A DNA stretch of 64,000 nucleotides from Aquincola tertiaricarbonis (lineage in GTDB: Bacteria; Pseudomonadota; Gammaproteobacteria; Burkholderiales; Burkholderiaceae_C), in the NCBI RefSeq assembly GCF_023573145.1, contig NZ_CP097635.1:868001-932000 (forward strand), in the 5' to 3' direction. The position numbers and the translations under genes are program-made. Within the stretch, counting starts at the first letter, position 1; the number at the start of each line of letters is the position of its first letter. Shown one piece after another: positions 1-8,632 of this stretch. The notes below the pieces were generated by a model that saw only the letters and a list, made by a program, of their open reading frames with translations, had not been told where the DNA came from and did no database searches.

Positions 1-1536
1 CGGGCATGCGCCCTCTTGTGCGTACCAAAGATGAAGCAGTTGGCCGCGACCCCTGAAGCTGTCTTTCATAGACAGGCCGAGCCTGTCTTCGAAGTATCGC
101 TCCCACGCGGGATCGTATGGATGTGCCTCACCCTTGATCTTCGTATAGCGCTTGATTGAGGTGTCAGCGGCCTTCGCCAATGTCACCTTCCTCTCGCGGC
201 CATCTTCATCCACTACCGTCGTGCTGAACACCCAGTCTCGAAGTCCTTCACGAATAAAGTAACGATCCTTTATCCAGTCAGACCTCTTGTTCGGATGCCT
301 GCGGCATGACCAGCGCCAAAGCCATCGCCAGATGAGCGAGTCCACCCTGTTGAAGGTGTCCGTTGCCACCTGGTTCCGGTGATAGTTTGCCCACCCACGA
401 ATGACCGGGTTGAGTTTCGCTATCACCGTCTCCTGCTTCGCTGTCTTGGCCTCATTGATCGTGCCCCGGACTTTCCGCAAGAACGCTTGCACGTTCTTCT
501 TCGCAGGCTTGATGAGGAATTTCCCATCGTACTTGCGCACGTTCCATCCGAGGAAATCAAAGCCTTCCTCGATATGCACGACCTTGGTCTTCTCCGGCGA
601 TAAGGTCAGACCTCGCACTGCCAGGAATTCCACGATCATCTGCTTCGCTTCGTCCAGCGTTTCTCTCGTCGCGCCTGTGACCACGAAGTCATCTGCATAC
701 CGGATCAAGTGAACCTTGTTCTTCCAAGCCGCTCTGGTCTCGGGAGCGCCGAAGCGCTCCCGCAGAATTCGCTCGATTCCATCCAAGGTCATGTTCGCCA
801 ACGTCGGGGAAATGATGCCTCCTTGCGGAGTTCCTGCCTCGGTTGGGAACAACTGGCCATTCCATACAAAGCCGGATTTCAGCCACTTCCTGAGCATCGC
901 CTTGTCCATCGGGATGTTGGCGAGTAGCCAGTCATGGCTGATGTTGTCAAAGCAGCCGGTGATATCTGCATCCAAGACCCATTGCGCAGATCGCGTCTTC
1001 GCAAGTGCCATGTAGCACTGCAAAGCCGCATCTCTACTTGCTCGTTCCGGCCGGAAGCCGTAGGAGTTCGGATCAGCAGTGGACTCCGAGACTGGTTCCA
1101 GGGCAAGCAGGTGTAGCGCCTGCATGGCCCTGTCCTTCATCGTTGGAATCCCCAAAGGACGCATCTTTCCATTTGCCTTCGGAATGAATACCCGACTCAA
1201 GGGCTTGGGCTGGTAGCCCTTCCGCTTGAGCGACAACACAGCTTCAGCTTTCGACTCCGGCGTGCTCCAGGTTTGCCCATCGACACCGGGCGTCTTCTTG
1301 CCTTGGTTCTCAGTGACTCGCTTCACAGCAAGAGCTTTGCCATAAAACGAGTGCGTCAGGAGCCATTGCAGAGATTTCACCCTGCTCCAGCGTCCCTCTC
1401 TAACTGCCTTTGCAATACGCATCTGCAGCCTTCTGACCGTTTGGTGCGCGTCGGCCCAGTCGATGCTGTGCCACGCTACCTCGCAGCCGGAGGCTGCACC
1501 AACCACTTGCATGGTCGTCATTTGCTTTTCCTCCAT
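1..1536 (-). CDS. ltrA: Group II intron reverse transcriptase/maturase (partial)
   Basis: Intron-encoded protein that promotes splicing and retrohoming of its own intron. The frame is open for 512 codons from the ATG at 1536 to the window edge with no stop, so the gene is probably intact and only cut by the window. The RT catalytic motif YADDFVVTG lies near residue 280, preceded by QGGIISPTLANM. The maturase/X domain follows (FLGWNVRKYDG to GWANYHRNQ). The last visible residues (LWYAQEGACP) look like the start of the C-terminal HNH-type endonuclease zinc motif. Start choice: ATG at 1536; a second ATG five codons on (1521) is possible. Confidence 0.93.
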   Translation of the reverse strand, partial: MEEKQMTTMQVVGAASGCEVAWHSIDWADAHQTVRRLQMRIAKAVREGRWSRVKSLQWLLTHSFYGKALAVKRVTENQGKKTPGVDGQTWSTPESKAEAVLSLKRKGYQPKPLSRVFIPKANGKMRPLGIPTMKDRAMQALHLLALEPVSESTADPNSYGFRPERASRDAALQCYMALAKTRSAQWVLDADITGCFDNISHDWLLANIPMDKAMLRKWLKSGFVWNGQLFPTEAGTPQGGIISPTLANMTLDGIERILRERFGAPETRAAWKNKVHLIRYADDFVVTGATRETLDEAKQMIVEFLAVRGLTLSPEKTKVVHIEEGFDFLGWNVRKYDGKFLIKPAKKNVQAFLRKVRGTINEAKTAKQETVIAKLNPVIRGWANYHRNQVATDTFNRVDSLIWRWLWRWSCRRHPNKRSDWIKDRYFIREGLRDWVFSTTVVDEDGRERKVTLAKAADTSIKRYTKIKGEAHPYDPAWERYFEDRLGLSMKDSFRGRGQLLHLWYAQEGACP

Positions 1537-2141
1537 TAGGAAGGTTCATCAAACTCTCTTGCAAAGAGAGACCAGCCGAAAGTCTGCTCGCTTTCGCGCG
1601 GAGTGATGTTGGCTTGCGCCTCAACCCCTATCCGTCCCATTACAGAACGGCATTCGCTTTCTCCGGCATCCCATACCCGCATTCCCAACAGCTTTCCTTG
1701 CGGTCGGCCTGCCCGGTCGGGCGGGAGTACGGGCTTATCGTGTTCCGCGTAATTGACACTGGAAGGGTAGGTGTCGGCTATTTCCCGGTGAGCGCTTTTG
1801 TCCCCGCCTGACCACAATTCAACGTCAGGACCGCCCACGTCGCCTATTTGGCTCAAGCCTGTCAGCAATCTTTGGCTTGTTCAACGTAACGAGATTTATC
1901 GCCGATTCACATGAGTTCACCATACTTCCAAGCCTAGCTCCCTACCGCCTGATGCTGGCAGTTCCGCTTTCCTCTCGCGAGGTCGGCTTCACCCTTTCGG
2001 GGTGGGCTACATTGTCGAGATGGCTTCAAACACAGCCGTTGCCAGCCATGCTTGCATCTCTAGGCTACCGCCAGGGGAATGGCGGGTTCTCTGTCGAGAT
2101 TTCTCCCGTAGAACAATCAACTACGCGACTTCACGTCGCAC
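1..2141 (-). mobile_element. Group II intron, 5' part (continues past left edge)
   Basis: Read on the minus strand, the element begins at 2141 with GTGCGAC, matching the group II intron 5' consensus GUGYG. About 600 nt of non-coding sequence (1537-2141) then precedes the reverse transcriptase ORF. This is the usual layout, in which RNA domains I-III come first and the ORF lies in domain IV. Domains V and VI and the 3' end lie outside the window. The sequence just upstream of the intron encodes a porin, so the intron interrupts a protein gene rather than sitting behind a terminator. The exact RNA secondary structure was not folded. Confidence 0.85.
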
Positions 2142-2296
2142 GAACTGGATGTTGTAGTTCTTGAAGTCCGGCGTGGTCGCACCGGTTTCGGTCTTGCCGT
2201 ACGCGAAGCCGATGTTGATCGGACCCGCCTCGTAGCCCAGGCGCCCGCCCACGTACTTGTTGCCGTTGACGCCCTCTGTCGGCGCCGATTCAAATC
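2142..2296 (-). pseudogene. Porin gene fragment interrupted by intron and IS
   Basis: About 50 codons on the minus strand read NKYVGGRLGYEAGPINIGFA and continue through YGKTETGATTPDFKNYNIQF, which is typical of alternating beta-strand segments of Gram-negative general porins (Porin_4/OmpC-like) of Burkholderiales. The frame runs directly into the group II intron at 2141. On its upstream side it is cut at the left end of the IS3 element (2297). Neither the signal peptide nor the C-terminal strand is visible. Even if the intron splices, the gene lacks its 5' part here, so no porin can be made from this locus. Confidence 0.75.
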
Positions 2297-2330
2297 TGAG
2301 CCACCGGGGGTGCGGATGAAATCTTGGACT
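2297..2330 (+). repeat. IS3-family left inverted repeat
   Basis: Left terminal repeat beginning TGAGCCACCGGGGGTGCGG. It pairs with 5458-5491 with a few mismatches in the inner half. Confidence 0.85.
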
Positions 2331-2345
2331 ACCAGGAGGTAGTTC

Positions 2346-3032
2346 ATGTATTCGTACGAGGACCGAATGAAAGCGGTCAGGCTCTACATCAAGCTCGGTA
2401 TGCGAGTGCGCGCGACGATCCGACAGCTCGGCTACCCAACCAAGAATTCATTGAAGGCTTGGCATCGAGAGTACGAGCAGCGACGTGACCTGGCGCCAGG
2501 CTACGTCCGCAAGCCAAGGTACAGCCAAGCCCAAAAGGTGGCAGCGGTGGAGCACTTCGTCGAGCATGGTTGCAGCGTGTCCGCGACGATCAAGGCGCTG
2601 GGCTATCCTGGGCGTGGATCACTTCCTCTGTGGGTTCAAGAGCTGCGTCCAGAGGTGGGCAGGCGCGTTGTTGGCAAGTGCCCAGTGCAGGCTCCGCTGG
2701 CTGTCAAGCGCGCCGCAGTCATCGCGTTGTGCACCCGGCATGGCAGCGCGTTGGAGGTGGCCCAAGAAATGGGCGTCTGCAGGCCCACGCTGTACAACTG
2801 GAAGAAGCAGCTACTCGGCGCCGAGGCATCAGCATCCATGAAACGCTCTAAAGAGTCTCCACCGGGCCCAGAACGGGCAGAGCTGGAACAGCAGCTGGAA
2901 GCGCTTCGTCGCGACCTTCGCCGCCTTCAACTCGAGCACGATCTCCTGGAGAAGGCGAATGAAATCGTAAAAAACGACCATCGGGGCCGCGCCCCGTCCC
3001 AGTGGACAGAAACACTGAGCGGCCTACACTGA
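2346..3032 (+). pseudogene. IS3-family transposase OrfA, C-terminus replaced by IS110 DNA
   Basis: DNA-binding subunit of an IS3-type transposase. The protein has tandem helix-turn-helix repeats (SYEDRMKAVRLYIKLG, then YSQAQKVAAVEHFVEHG, then VKRAAVIALCTRHG) and a leucine-rich coiled coil (LEALRRDLRRLQLEHDLLEKA) that normally leads into the programmed frameshift to orfB. The run of six A at 2969-2974 is the likely slippage site. Native coding ends there. The residues after EIVKN come from IS110 sequence up to an accidental stop at 3032. The OrfAB fusion needed for normal transposition cannot be made across the 1.6-kb insert. Confidence 0.85.
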
Positions 3033-3198
3033 CTTGGCCGGACTGTGGCCGTCAGCTTTTTGGAGGCATTCGTCCCCGTCAAAAAACGTGGCCCCTGGGG
3101 ACTGTGCGGACCCAGCCGTGGTGGCGCCTCGTGCGACCCCGTTTAGGAAATTGATTGATCCGCTCCCCTGTCCGGCGCTTTGCCTACAGGAGGTTGCC
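2975..3198 (+). ncRNA. Candidate IS110 bridge (seeker) RNA region
   Basis: About 224 nt of non-coding left-end sequence precede the IS110 recombinase. In IS110-group elements such as IS621 this end is known to encode a structured bridge RNA that pairs with target and donor DNA and guides insertion. Several GC-rich inverted segments are visible, for example GGGGCCGCGCCCC near 2984 and GTGGCCCCTGGGGAC near 3090. The target-binding and donor-binding loops were not identified by folding. This call rests on element architecture, not on a proven transcript. Confidence 0.5.
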
Positions 3199-4548
3199 AT
3201 GTCCAAGAGTGGAAAGGCGCTCGGCCTGCCGATCGTCAACGTCAGAGCGGCCGGCATCGACATCGGCGCGCGCATCCAGGTTGCGGCCGTGCCGCCGGAG
3301 CTGAGCGACGATCCGGTGCGCACATTCGGCAGCTTCACCGCCGACATCGAGCAGATGGCCAACTGGCTGACGTCGATCGGCATCACGACCGTCGCGATGG
3401 AGTCCACCGGGGTGTACTGGGTTCCGGTCTATGAGATCTTGGAAGCGCATGGCTTGACCGTGGTGCTTGCCAACGCGCGAGACTGCAAGGCAGTTCCCGG
3501 CCGCAAGAGTGACGTCAATGACGCGCAGTGGCTGCAGCGCTTGCACGCGTGCGGGCTGCTGCGAGCGAGCTTCCACCCAGCGCCGGACATCGCGGCGCTG
3601 CGCGCCTACACGCGGATTCGGGAGCGCCACCTGGAATACGCAGCAGCCCACATGCAGCACATGCAGAAGGCCCTGACGCTGATGAACTTGCAACTGCACC
3701 ACGTCCTGAGCGACATCAGTGGCGTGACGGGTCTGAAGATCATTCGAGCGATCGTGTCAGGCGAGCGAGATCCCGACGTTCTTGCATCCATGCGCGATGT
3801 CCGGTGCCGAGAAAGCTTGCAGACCATTCGAGCTGCGCTGGTGGGCAACTACCAGCCAGAGCATGTGTTCGCGTTGGCACAGGCGCTCGCGCTGTTCGAT
3901 TCCTACCAAGACCGCATCGGCGACTGTGATCGGCAGATCGAAAACTCGCTGCGGGCTCTGAACGCCGATCGGCCAAAACCGCAAACGCCCTTACGCGCCG
4001 CACGCATCAGGACCAAGCAAGCCAACGCGCCGAAGTTCGACGTGCGCGCGCTGCTGTATCAACTTACGGGGACCGATCTGACCTTGATCCATGGTCTCGG
4101 GCCCAGCCTCGCGCTGTCCTTGGTGGCGGAGTGCGGCACAAATCTTGGCAAGTGGCCGTCCGAGAAGCACTTCGCCTCTTGGCTGTGTCTATCACCGGGG
4201 TGCAAGATCAGTGGCGGCAAGGTGCTCTCGGCGCGTACTCGACGCGGTTCCAGTCGTCTGACGTCCCAGTTGCGGCTGGCGGCGACCAACGTCGGGCGCA
4301 CCGAGACGGCCCTCGGCGCCTTCTACCGACGTTTGGCGGCACGTGTAGGAAAGGCCAAGGCGGTGACTGCCACGGCACGTAAGCTGGCGATCCTCTTCTA
4401 TCGAGCCATGCGCTTCGGCATGCAGTATCAGGACCCTGGTGTCGATCAATACGAGCAGCGATACCGAGAGCGCGTCGTCAGGCAACTGGAACGGCGTGCC
4501 GCCCGCTTTGGCTTCTCGCTGCAGCCAGCAGCGGGCGGTGTTTCTTAG
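3199..4548 (+). CDS. IS110-family recombinase (DEDD transposase)
   Basis: 449-residue recombinase. The N-terminal RuvC-like DEDD domain is visible as AAGIDIGARIQVAAV, then VAMESTGVYWVPVYEIL, then VPGRKSDVNDAQWLQRL. These are the acidic positions of IS110 catalysis. The C-terminal Tnp20/IS116-IS110-IS902 domain (LTLIHGLGPSLALSLVAECG and FASWLCLSPGCKISGGKV) supplies the serine nucleophile region. Start: ATG at 3199 is preceded by a strong ribosome site (CAGGAGG at 3187-3193), so it is preferred to the upstream in-frame start at 3034. The gene looks intact, so this element may be mobile. Confidence 0.93.
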   Translation: MSKSGKALGLPIVNVRAAGIDIGARIQVAAVPPELSDDPVRTFGSFTADIEQMANWLTSIGITTVAMESTGVYWVPVYEILEAHGLTVVLANARDCKAVPGRKSDVNDAQWLQRLHACGLLRASFHPAPDIAALRAYTRIRERHLEYAAAHMQHMQKALTLMNLQLHHVLSDISGVTGLKIIRAIVSGERDPDVLASMRDVRCRESLQTIRAALVGNYQPEHVFALAQALALFDSYQDRIGDCDRQIENSLRALNADRPKPQTPLRAARIRTKQANAPKFDVRALLYQLTGTDLTLIHGLGPSLALSLVAECGTNLGKWPSEKHFASWLCLSPGCKISGGKVLSARTRRGSSRLTSQLRLAATNVGRTETALGAFYRRLAARVGKAKAVTATARKLAILFYRAMRFGMQYQDPGVDQYEQRYRERVVRQLERRAARFGFSLQPAAGGVS

Positions 4549-4555
4549 GAAAGAG

Positions 4556-5455
4556 ATGGGCATCGACCGCAGGCTCCTGACCAACCAGGAGAAGGCCCAA
4601 CTGGTCGATGCCCTGAAGCATAGGTACTCGCTGGCGGAGCTCTTGGGAGAGGTGGGCATGGCGCGCAGTTCCTACTTCTATCACCGAGCTCGGCTCAACC
4701 TTGTGGACAAGTACGCCGGGGTGCGTCGCGCCATGGTCGACATCTTCGAGCACAACCATCGTTGCTATGGATACCGTCGAATGCAGGCTTCGCTGAACCG
4801 GCAGAGCATCGGCGTGTCCGAGAAGGTCGTCCAGCGCCTCATGAAGCAAGAGAGCCTTGTTGCTGCCCTGCCAAAGCGCCGCCGCTACGGTTCGTATCTT
4901 GGCGAGATCAGTCCTGCGCCAGTCAACCTGCTTGAGCGCGACTTCAGTGCGACAGCGCCGAACAAGAAGTGGCTGACGGACATCACCGAATTCCAGATTG
5001 CCGCAGGCAAGGTGTACCTGTCGCCGATGATCGACTGCTTCGATGGAATGGTCGTGAGCTGGTCGATCGGCACTCGCCCCGACGCAGAGCTCGTCAACAC
5101 GATGTTGGATGCCGCCATCGAGACAGTTGATGCCAGCACCGATCGGCCGGTGGTCCACTCAGATCGTGGCGCTCACTACCGCTGGCCCGGATGGCTGTCC
5201 CGCATGGCAGCAGCCAAGCTGGTGCGCTCCATGTCGCGCAAGGCCTACTCACCGGACAACGCAGCATGTGAAGGCTTCTTCGGTCGCCTGAAGACGGAGC
5301 TGTTCTACCGCAGAGACTGGCTGACCACGAGCGTCGACCAGTTCATCCAGACGCTGGACGCCTACATCCGCTGGTACAACGAAGAACGGATCAAGAGTTC
5401 ACTGGGCTTCCGCAGCCCCATCGAGCACCGAAAGCTTCTCGGGCTCGCTGCATAA
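4556..5455 (+). CDS. IS3-family transposase OrfB (DDE catalytic subunit)
   Basis: Catalytic half of the IS3 transposase, 299 residues from ATG 4556 (MGIDRRLLTNQEKAQLVDAL). It contains the HTH_21 segment (HRCYGYRRMQASLNRQ) and an rve integrase core with DDE residues in WLTDITEFQ, VVHSDRGAHY and NAACEGFFGRLKTELFY. It is normally produced as an OrfAB fusion by -1 frameshifting. Here the IS110 insert separates the halves, so only a free OrfB could be made. The frame is open upstream into IS110 DNA (from 4439) but that part is not native. Confidence 0.9.
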   Translation: MGIDRRLLTNQEKAQLVDALKHRYSLAELLGEVGMARSSYFYHRARLNLVDKYAGVRRAMVDIFEHNHRCYGYRRMQASLNRQSIGVSEKVVQRLMKQESLVAALPKRRRYGSYLGEISPAPVNLLERDFSATAPNKKWLTDITEFQIAAGKVYLSPMIDCFDGMVVSWSIGTRPDAELVNTMLDAAIETVDASTDRPVVHSDRGAHYRWPGWLSRMAAAKLVRSMSRKAYSPDNAACEGFFGRLKTELFYRRDWLTTSVDQFIQTLDAYIRWYNEERIKSSLGFRSPIEHRKLLGLAA

Positions 5456-5457
5456 CC

Positions 5458-5491
5458 AGTCCAAGAAATCCGCCGCACCCCCGGTGGGTCA
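5458..5491 (-). repeat. IS3-family right inverted repeat
   Basis: Right terminal repeat ending CCCCCGGTGGGTCA at 5491, an imperfect inverse of 2297-2330. Confidence 0.85.
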
Positions 5492-5546
5492 GTTTTCGGT
5501 CGGCGACAACAGGTCAAGAGCCTCGCCGCGGTGGAGACTGCGCCCG

Positions 5547-6917
5547 CTACGCTGCCGCTGAACTCGACGGTACGTCCAGCCCGATCGCGGTGATGCCATC
5601 CGCCGATCTGGCGAACGGTTCGCCTTGGTGCATCCGGGCAATGGCGGCGACGATGGCCAGACCCAATCCATAGTTCGAAGTGCCAACCTGGCGACGAGAG
5701 CGCTCGGCCCTGTAGAAGCGGTCAAACAGGCGTGGCAAGTGTTCCTGCTCGATCGGGTTGCCCTTGTTTTCTACCCAGATCCGTGACCGGCCACCGTCCG
5801 ACTCGATCCGGACCCTAATGGTCGAGCCGGGCGCCGCGTAGCGGGTTGCGTTGCTCAACAAGTTGGACAACGCGCGGCGCAGAAGAGATATGTCAAAGGC
5901 ACCCTTCGCGTCGCCATCGCATACCGCTGACAGACCCCGGTCGTGAAGCGCTGCCTCGTGGTACTCGATGATCTCGCCGAGTTCGGCAGCGAGGCTCGTC
6001 ACCGGCGAACGGCGCGCGGTTGCACCGCGGTCCGCTTGCGAAAGGAAGAGCATGTCGTTGACGATGATCGCGAGGCGCCTCAGATCCTCCAGGTTCTCCG
6101 CGATCACGTCCTGCAGTTCGGCGACAGGTCGCTCGCGCTGCAAGGCCAGCTCGCTCGAACCGATCAAGGTGGTCAGCGGTGTTCGAAGTTCGTGCGCAAC
6201 GTCGGCGTTGAAGCCTTCCAATTGCGCGTAAGCGCGTTCGACACGCATCAGCAACGCGTTGAAGCGATCGACCAGTGGCCGGAGTTCGAGCGGCTGCCCC
6301 GCTCCGTCCAGCCGCAGCCCTGCCCTTCCCAACGCGACCGCGTCCACTTGTGCGGCCAATGCTTGCACCGGCAGAAGGCCTCTGCGGACCAGCAAGAACC
6401 CTGTCACGCTGACGACGCCCGCTCCGATGAGTGATGCCGCCAACAGGATCCAGCCGAGCCGCTGGAGCAGATCCTGGTCGCGGCTCACATCAAGCCCCAG
6501 TACCACCCGCACGCCACCGGCGGCGCCCGCGGGCCATGCGTCTTCCCACGACACCTGCATGAACCGGCTGCCCGAAGCAGCATCCCCACCCTCGGGCGGC
6601 CGCGGAGCACTGAAAATCACCGTCCCATCGCTGGACGTGATGGACAGCATCATGTCCTCGTGGCCGGCGAGAAAGTCCTTGAGCTTGTGCTGCAACTCTT
6701 CGGCCGCCGAGCTTCCAGCCGTTTCTGCGAGCGCATGGCGGACTACCACGCTCTTCACCGCGAGTTCCTCATGCTGGCGGCTCTGCAGAACCCACAGATT
6801 GACCGCATAGACCGTCCCCGACACGGCAAACGCAGCGATCAACCCCTGCAGCGCCAGCCACCAGGAGAGGCGCGCCCCAAGTGATTGCTCCACCGCAACG
6901 AGGTAGCGCCGCTTCAC
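5547..6917 (-). CDS. Heavy-metal sensor histidine kinase (CusS/CopS type)
   Basis: 456-residue inner-membrane kinase that should sense periplasmic metal and phosphorylate the response regulator encoded just upstream. Membrane segments lie at about residues 17-41 and 154-177, enclosing a periplasmic sensor of about 110 residues. A HAMP segment follows. The phosphoacceptor H-box is [12 protein letters not shown] (His242). The N-box is [15 protein letters not shown] and the G-box is [15 protein letters not shown]. The family is IrlS/CusS/CzcS-like. Its start overlaps the regulator stop by 4 nt, so the two are co-translated. The metal cannot be read from the sequence; the copper genes nearby favour copper. 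It ends 55 bp before the IS3 end. Confidence 0.9.
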   Translation of the reverse strand: MKRRYLVAVEQSLGARLSWWLALQGLIAAFAVSGTVYAVNLWVLQSRQHEELAVKSVVVRHALAETAGSSAAEELQHKLKDFLAGHEDMMLSITSSDGTVIFSAPRPPEGGDAASGSRFMQVSWEDAWPAGAAGGVRVVLGLDVSRDQDLLQRLGWILLAASLIGAGVVSVTGFLLVRRGLLPVQALAAQVDAVALGRAGLRLDGAGQPLELRPLVDRFNALLMRVERAYAQLEGFNADVAHELRTPLTTLIGSSELALQRERPVAELQDVIAENLEDLRRLAIIVNDMLFLSQADRGATARRSPVTSLAAELGEIIEYHEAALHDRGLSAVCDGDAKGAFDISLLRRALSNLLSNATRYAAPGSTIRVRIESDGGRSRIWVENKGNPIEQEHLPRLFDRFYRAERSRRQVGTSNYGLGLAIVAAIARMHQGEPFARSADGITAIGLDVPSSSAAA

Positions 6918-7600
6918 TCCGGGCGCTCCTCCATCACGTAACCCATGCCACGGACCGTGTGGATCAGCTTGACCTCGAACGGTTCATCCAGCTTCGCACG
7001 CAGCCGGCGTACGGCCACCTCGACGACGTTCGTCTCACTGTCGAAATTGATGTCCCATACCTGTTCCGCCATCACGGTGCGCGACAGAACTTCCCCACGC
7101 CGACGCAGCAACAGCACCAGCAGATTGAACTCCTTGGGTGTGAGTTCGAGCCGCTTGCCGGCCCGTGTCGCCTTCCGACGCGCCAGGTCGACCTCCAGGT
7201 CCGCCAACCGGAGGCTGGTGGGCATCTGTCCATCGCGGTCTCCCCCGCCGCGACGCAACAGGGCCTGGACACGAGCCGACAGTTCGGAGAACGAGAACGG
7301 CTTGACGAGGTAGTCGTCAGCGCCCCCGGTCAGCCCCTTGACCTTGTCTTCGACCGCGTCCCGGGCCGTCAGCATCAGAACGGGCGTCCTGCGCTGCTTG
7401 CGCAGTTCCGCGAGTACCTCGAAGCCGTCCCGTCCCGGCAGCATCACATCCAGGACGATCAGGTCGTAGGTGCCCTCGACAGCGAGATGAAGTCCGTCAA
7501 TTCCGTCGTGGGCCAAGTCGACGACATAGCCACTCTCCGACAAGCCCTTTTTCAGGTATTCCGCCAAGCGGACCTCGTCTTCGATCACGAGAATTTTCAT
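6914..7600 (-). CDS. Heavy-metal response regulator, OmpR family (CopR/CusR type)
   Basis: 228-residue DNA-binding regulator. The receiver domain has the acidic pocket (VIEDE), phospho-acceptor Asp51 ([13 protein letters not shown]), Thr (MLTARD) and Lys ([11 protein letters not shown]). The C-terminal winged helix carries the OmpR signature ([20 protein letters not shown] and [14 protein letters not shown]). Start at MKILVIEDE (7600), the standard start for this family; an in-frame ATG 5 codons upstream is less likely. It is divergent from the small exported protein at 7728, and the 127-bp gap between them is the likely shared promoter. It forms an operon with the kinase through an ATGA overlap. 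Confidence 0.92.
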   Translation of the reverse strand: MKILVIEDEVRLAEYLKKGLSESGYVVDLAHDGIDGLHLAVEGTYDLIVLDVMLPGRDGFEVLAELRKQRRTPVLMLTARDAVEDKVKGLTGGADDYLVKPFSFSELSARVQALLRRGGGDRDGQMPTSLRLADLEVDLARRKATRAGKRLELTPKEFNLLVLLLRRRGEVLSRTVMAEQVWDINFDSETNVVEVAVRRLRAKLDEPFEVKLIHTVRGMGYVMEERPE

Positions 7601-7727
7601 GGGTAGATTCTCCACCAGCCGCTAAGTCGCCTCGATTACGAGTTGGTCATCTTTCAGTCCGCATTTGGTCGGCACGCGGTCCCTAGAGTGAAGCCTCGCA
7701 TTCATCAACAAACTGACGAGGTTCACC

Positions 7728-8015
7728 ATGCGCAGAAACTCCATCTTCACAGTCACCCGCACGCTTGCGGCCGCCGCCATCATGGTCGGCTCCCCGATCT
7801 TCGCAGCGGCTCAACACCAGATGGCGCAAGGCGCGCCCGCTGGCGCCAACACGACGGAGCCGGCCCGGCCCGCGGCGCTCACGCGAGAACAGGTTCGCGC
7901 GGAGGTCGAGAAGGCGATGCGGGACGGCACGTGGCGCTGCCGGACCAGCAATCGCGGCTGGTGCTCGAACGAACCCGTGGCGACCGCCAAGCCCGACGCA
8001 GACAAGCGCCAGTAG
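7728..8015 (+). CDS. Small exported protein, DUF4148-like
   Basis: 95 residues with a clear signal peptide (RRNSIFTVTRTLAAAAIMVG, cleavage after AAA near residue 28). The mature part has the short helix LTREQVRAEVEKAMRDGTW, which resembles the DUF4148 repeat common in Burkholderiales periplasmic proteins. It then has two cysteines in WRCRTSNRGWCSN. A GAGG ribosome site lies before ATG 7728. It is 19 bp upstream of the lipoprotein gene at 8035 and divergent from the response regulator, which suggests control by that regulator. Function is unknown. Confidence 0.7.
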   Translation: MRRNSIFTVTRTLAAAAIMVGSPIFAAAQHQMAQGAPAGANTTEPARPAALTREQVRAEVEKAMRDGTWRCRTSNRGWCSNEPVATAKPDADKRQ

Positions 8016-8034
8016 CAACGCCTGGGGGCGCACC

Positions 8035-8574
8035 GTGATTGCACGTCGGCGCATCCTGTTGCTCGCCGCATCGGCAACGTCGCTGGTACTCCTGGGTTGT
8101 GCCAGTACGGAGCCAAATATCAGCCGGCGCGGCGGCCCTTACTGTTATAGAAACGTCCGGAAGCGCCCGATTGTCTGCACTTCGGAGTTGACACCCGGCC
8201 TCGAAGTCGAGGCCGAGGCCAAACGCTTCGAGGCCGATCCCGATGCGTTGACCGTCTACGTGGTACGCAGCGGTTGGGGAGACACACGCCACCTCGTTGC
8301 AGTGTCGGTGGATGACTCGCGCCCCATCGAGACCGTGCCCCAGTCCATGGTCCGGATGCGACTCCAGGCTGGCGTCCACCGCCTCGTCTTTGACTTCGAG
8401 CAGGATCATGGCGCCATCGAGTTCACCGGCGTCCTTGGACAGGTCCGGTTCATCCGGCTTGCAGGGGACTTCTGGGTCTGGGGTGGTTCCTTTGGCTGGT
8501 CGCGGGAGGACGAAGCGATCACGAAGCGGCGCGCACGCCGAACGAGACTCGTCGGCGATCTGCGGATTCTCTAG
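8035..8574 (+). CDS. Uncharacterised lipoprotein, copy 1 of 3
   Basis: 179 residues from GTG 8035, chosen because it gives a compact lipoprotein signal (LLLAASATSLVLLGC) and has GGGGGCG before it. The mature part shares a pattern with two other proteins here (27844 and 46520): a YCY...VCT cysteine pair, then ALTVYVVRSGWGD, then ETVPQSMVRMRLQAGVH, a WVWG segment and a final RLVGD. The arrangement of beta-strand-like segments recalls DUF2846-type lipoproteins, but this is an inference. It follows the DUF4148-like gene and probably belongs to the same metal-induced operon. No enzyme motif is seen. Confidence 0.75.
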   Translation: MIARRRILLLAASATSLVLLGCASTEPNISRRGGPYCYRNVRKRPIVCTSELTPGLEVEAEAKRFEADPDALTVYVVRSGWGDTRHLVAVSVDDSRPIETVPQSMVRMRLQAGVHRLVFDFEQDHGAIEFTGVLGQVRFIRLAGDFWVWGGSFGWSREDEAITKRRARRTRLVGDLRIL

Positions 8575-8632
8575 CCGTGGCATTGGGGGCCAACGATGAC
8601 TCGGTCCTCTTGTCCAATGCCGGCACGCGCAG

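Larger units (their letters stand above)
2975..4549 (+). mobile_element. IS110-family insertion sequence
   Basis: The element lies exactly between orfA (EIVKN, A-run at 2969-2974) and the orfB continuation (KEMGIDRRLL from about 4550). These two halves rejoin into a continuous IS3 OrfAB when the insert is removed. It has no terminal inverted repeats and no clear target duplication, as is usual for IS110. The layout is a long non-coding left end, the recombinase gene, and almost no right end, because the recombinase stop lies one base before the IS3 flank. Boundaries are uncertain by a few bases because both junctions lie in A-rich sequence. Confidence 0.8.
2297..5491 (+). mobile_element. IS3-family insertion sequence, split by IS110
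   Basis: Bounded by 34-bp imperfect inverted repeats (2297-2330 and 5458-5491) that begin TGA(G/C)CCACCGGGGGTGCGG and share CTTGGACT at the inner end. It carries orfA and orfB of the IS3 type. An IS110-family element is inserted at the orfA/orfB junction. Without the insert the element would be about 1.6 kb, the normal IS3-family size. The three bases outside each end (ATC and GTT) do not match, so no target duplication is visible. This suggests a rearrangement or deletion at one flank after insertion. Confidence 0.88.

Noticed and set aside
401..1015. Several short plus-strand frames
   Set aside because: They lie opposite the intact reverse transcriptase frame with its YADD motif.
3034..3198. 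N-terminal extension of the IS110 recombinase
   Set aside because: The strong ribosome site and family N-terminus fit ATG 3199; the upstream part is the non-coding left end.
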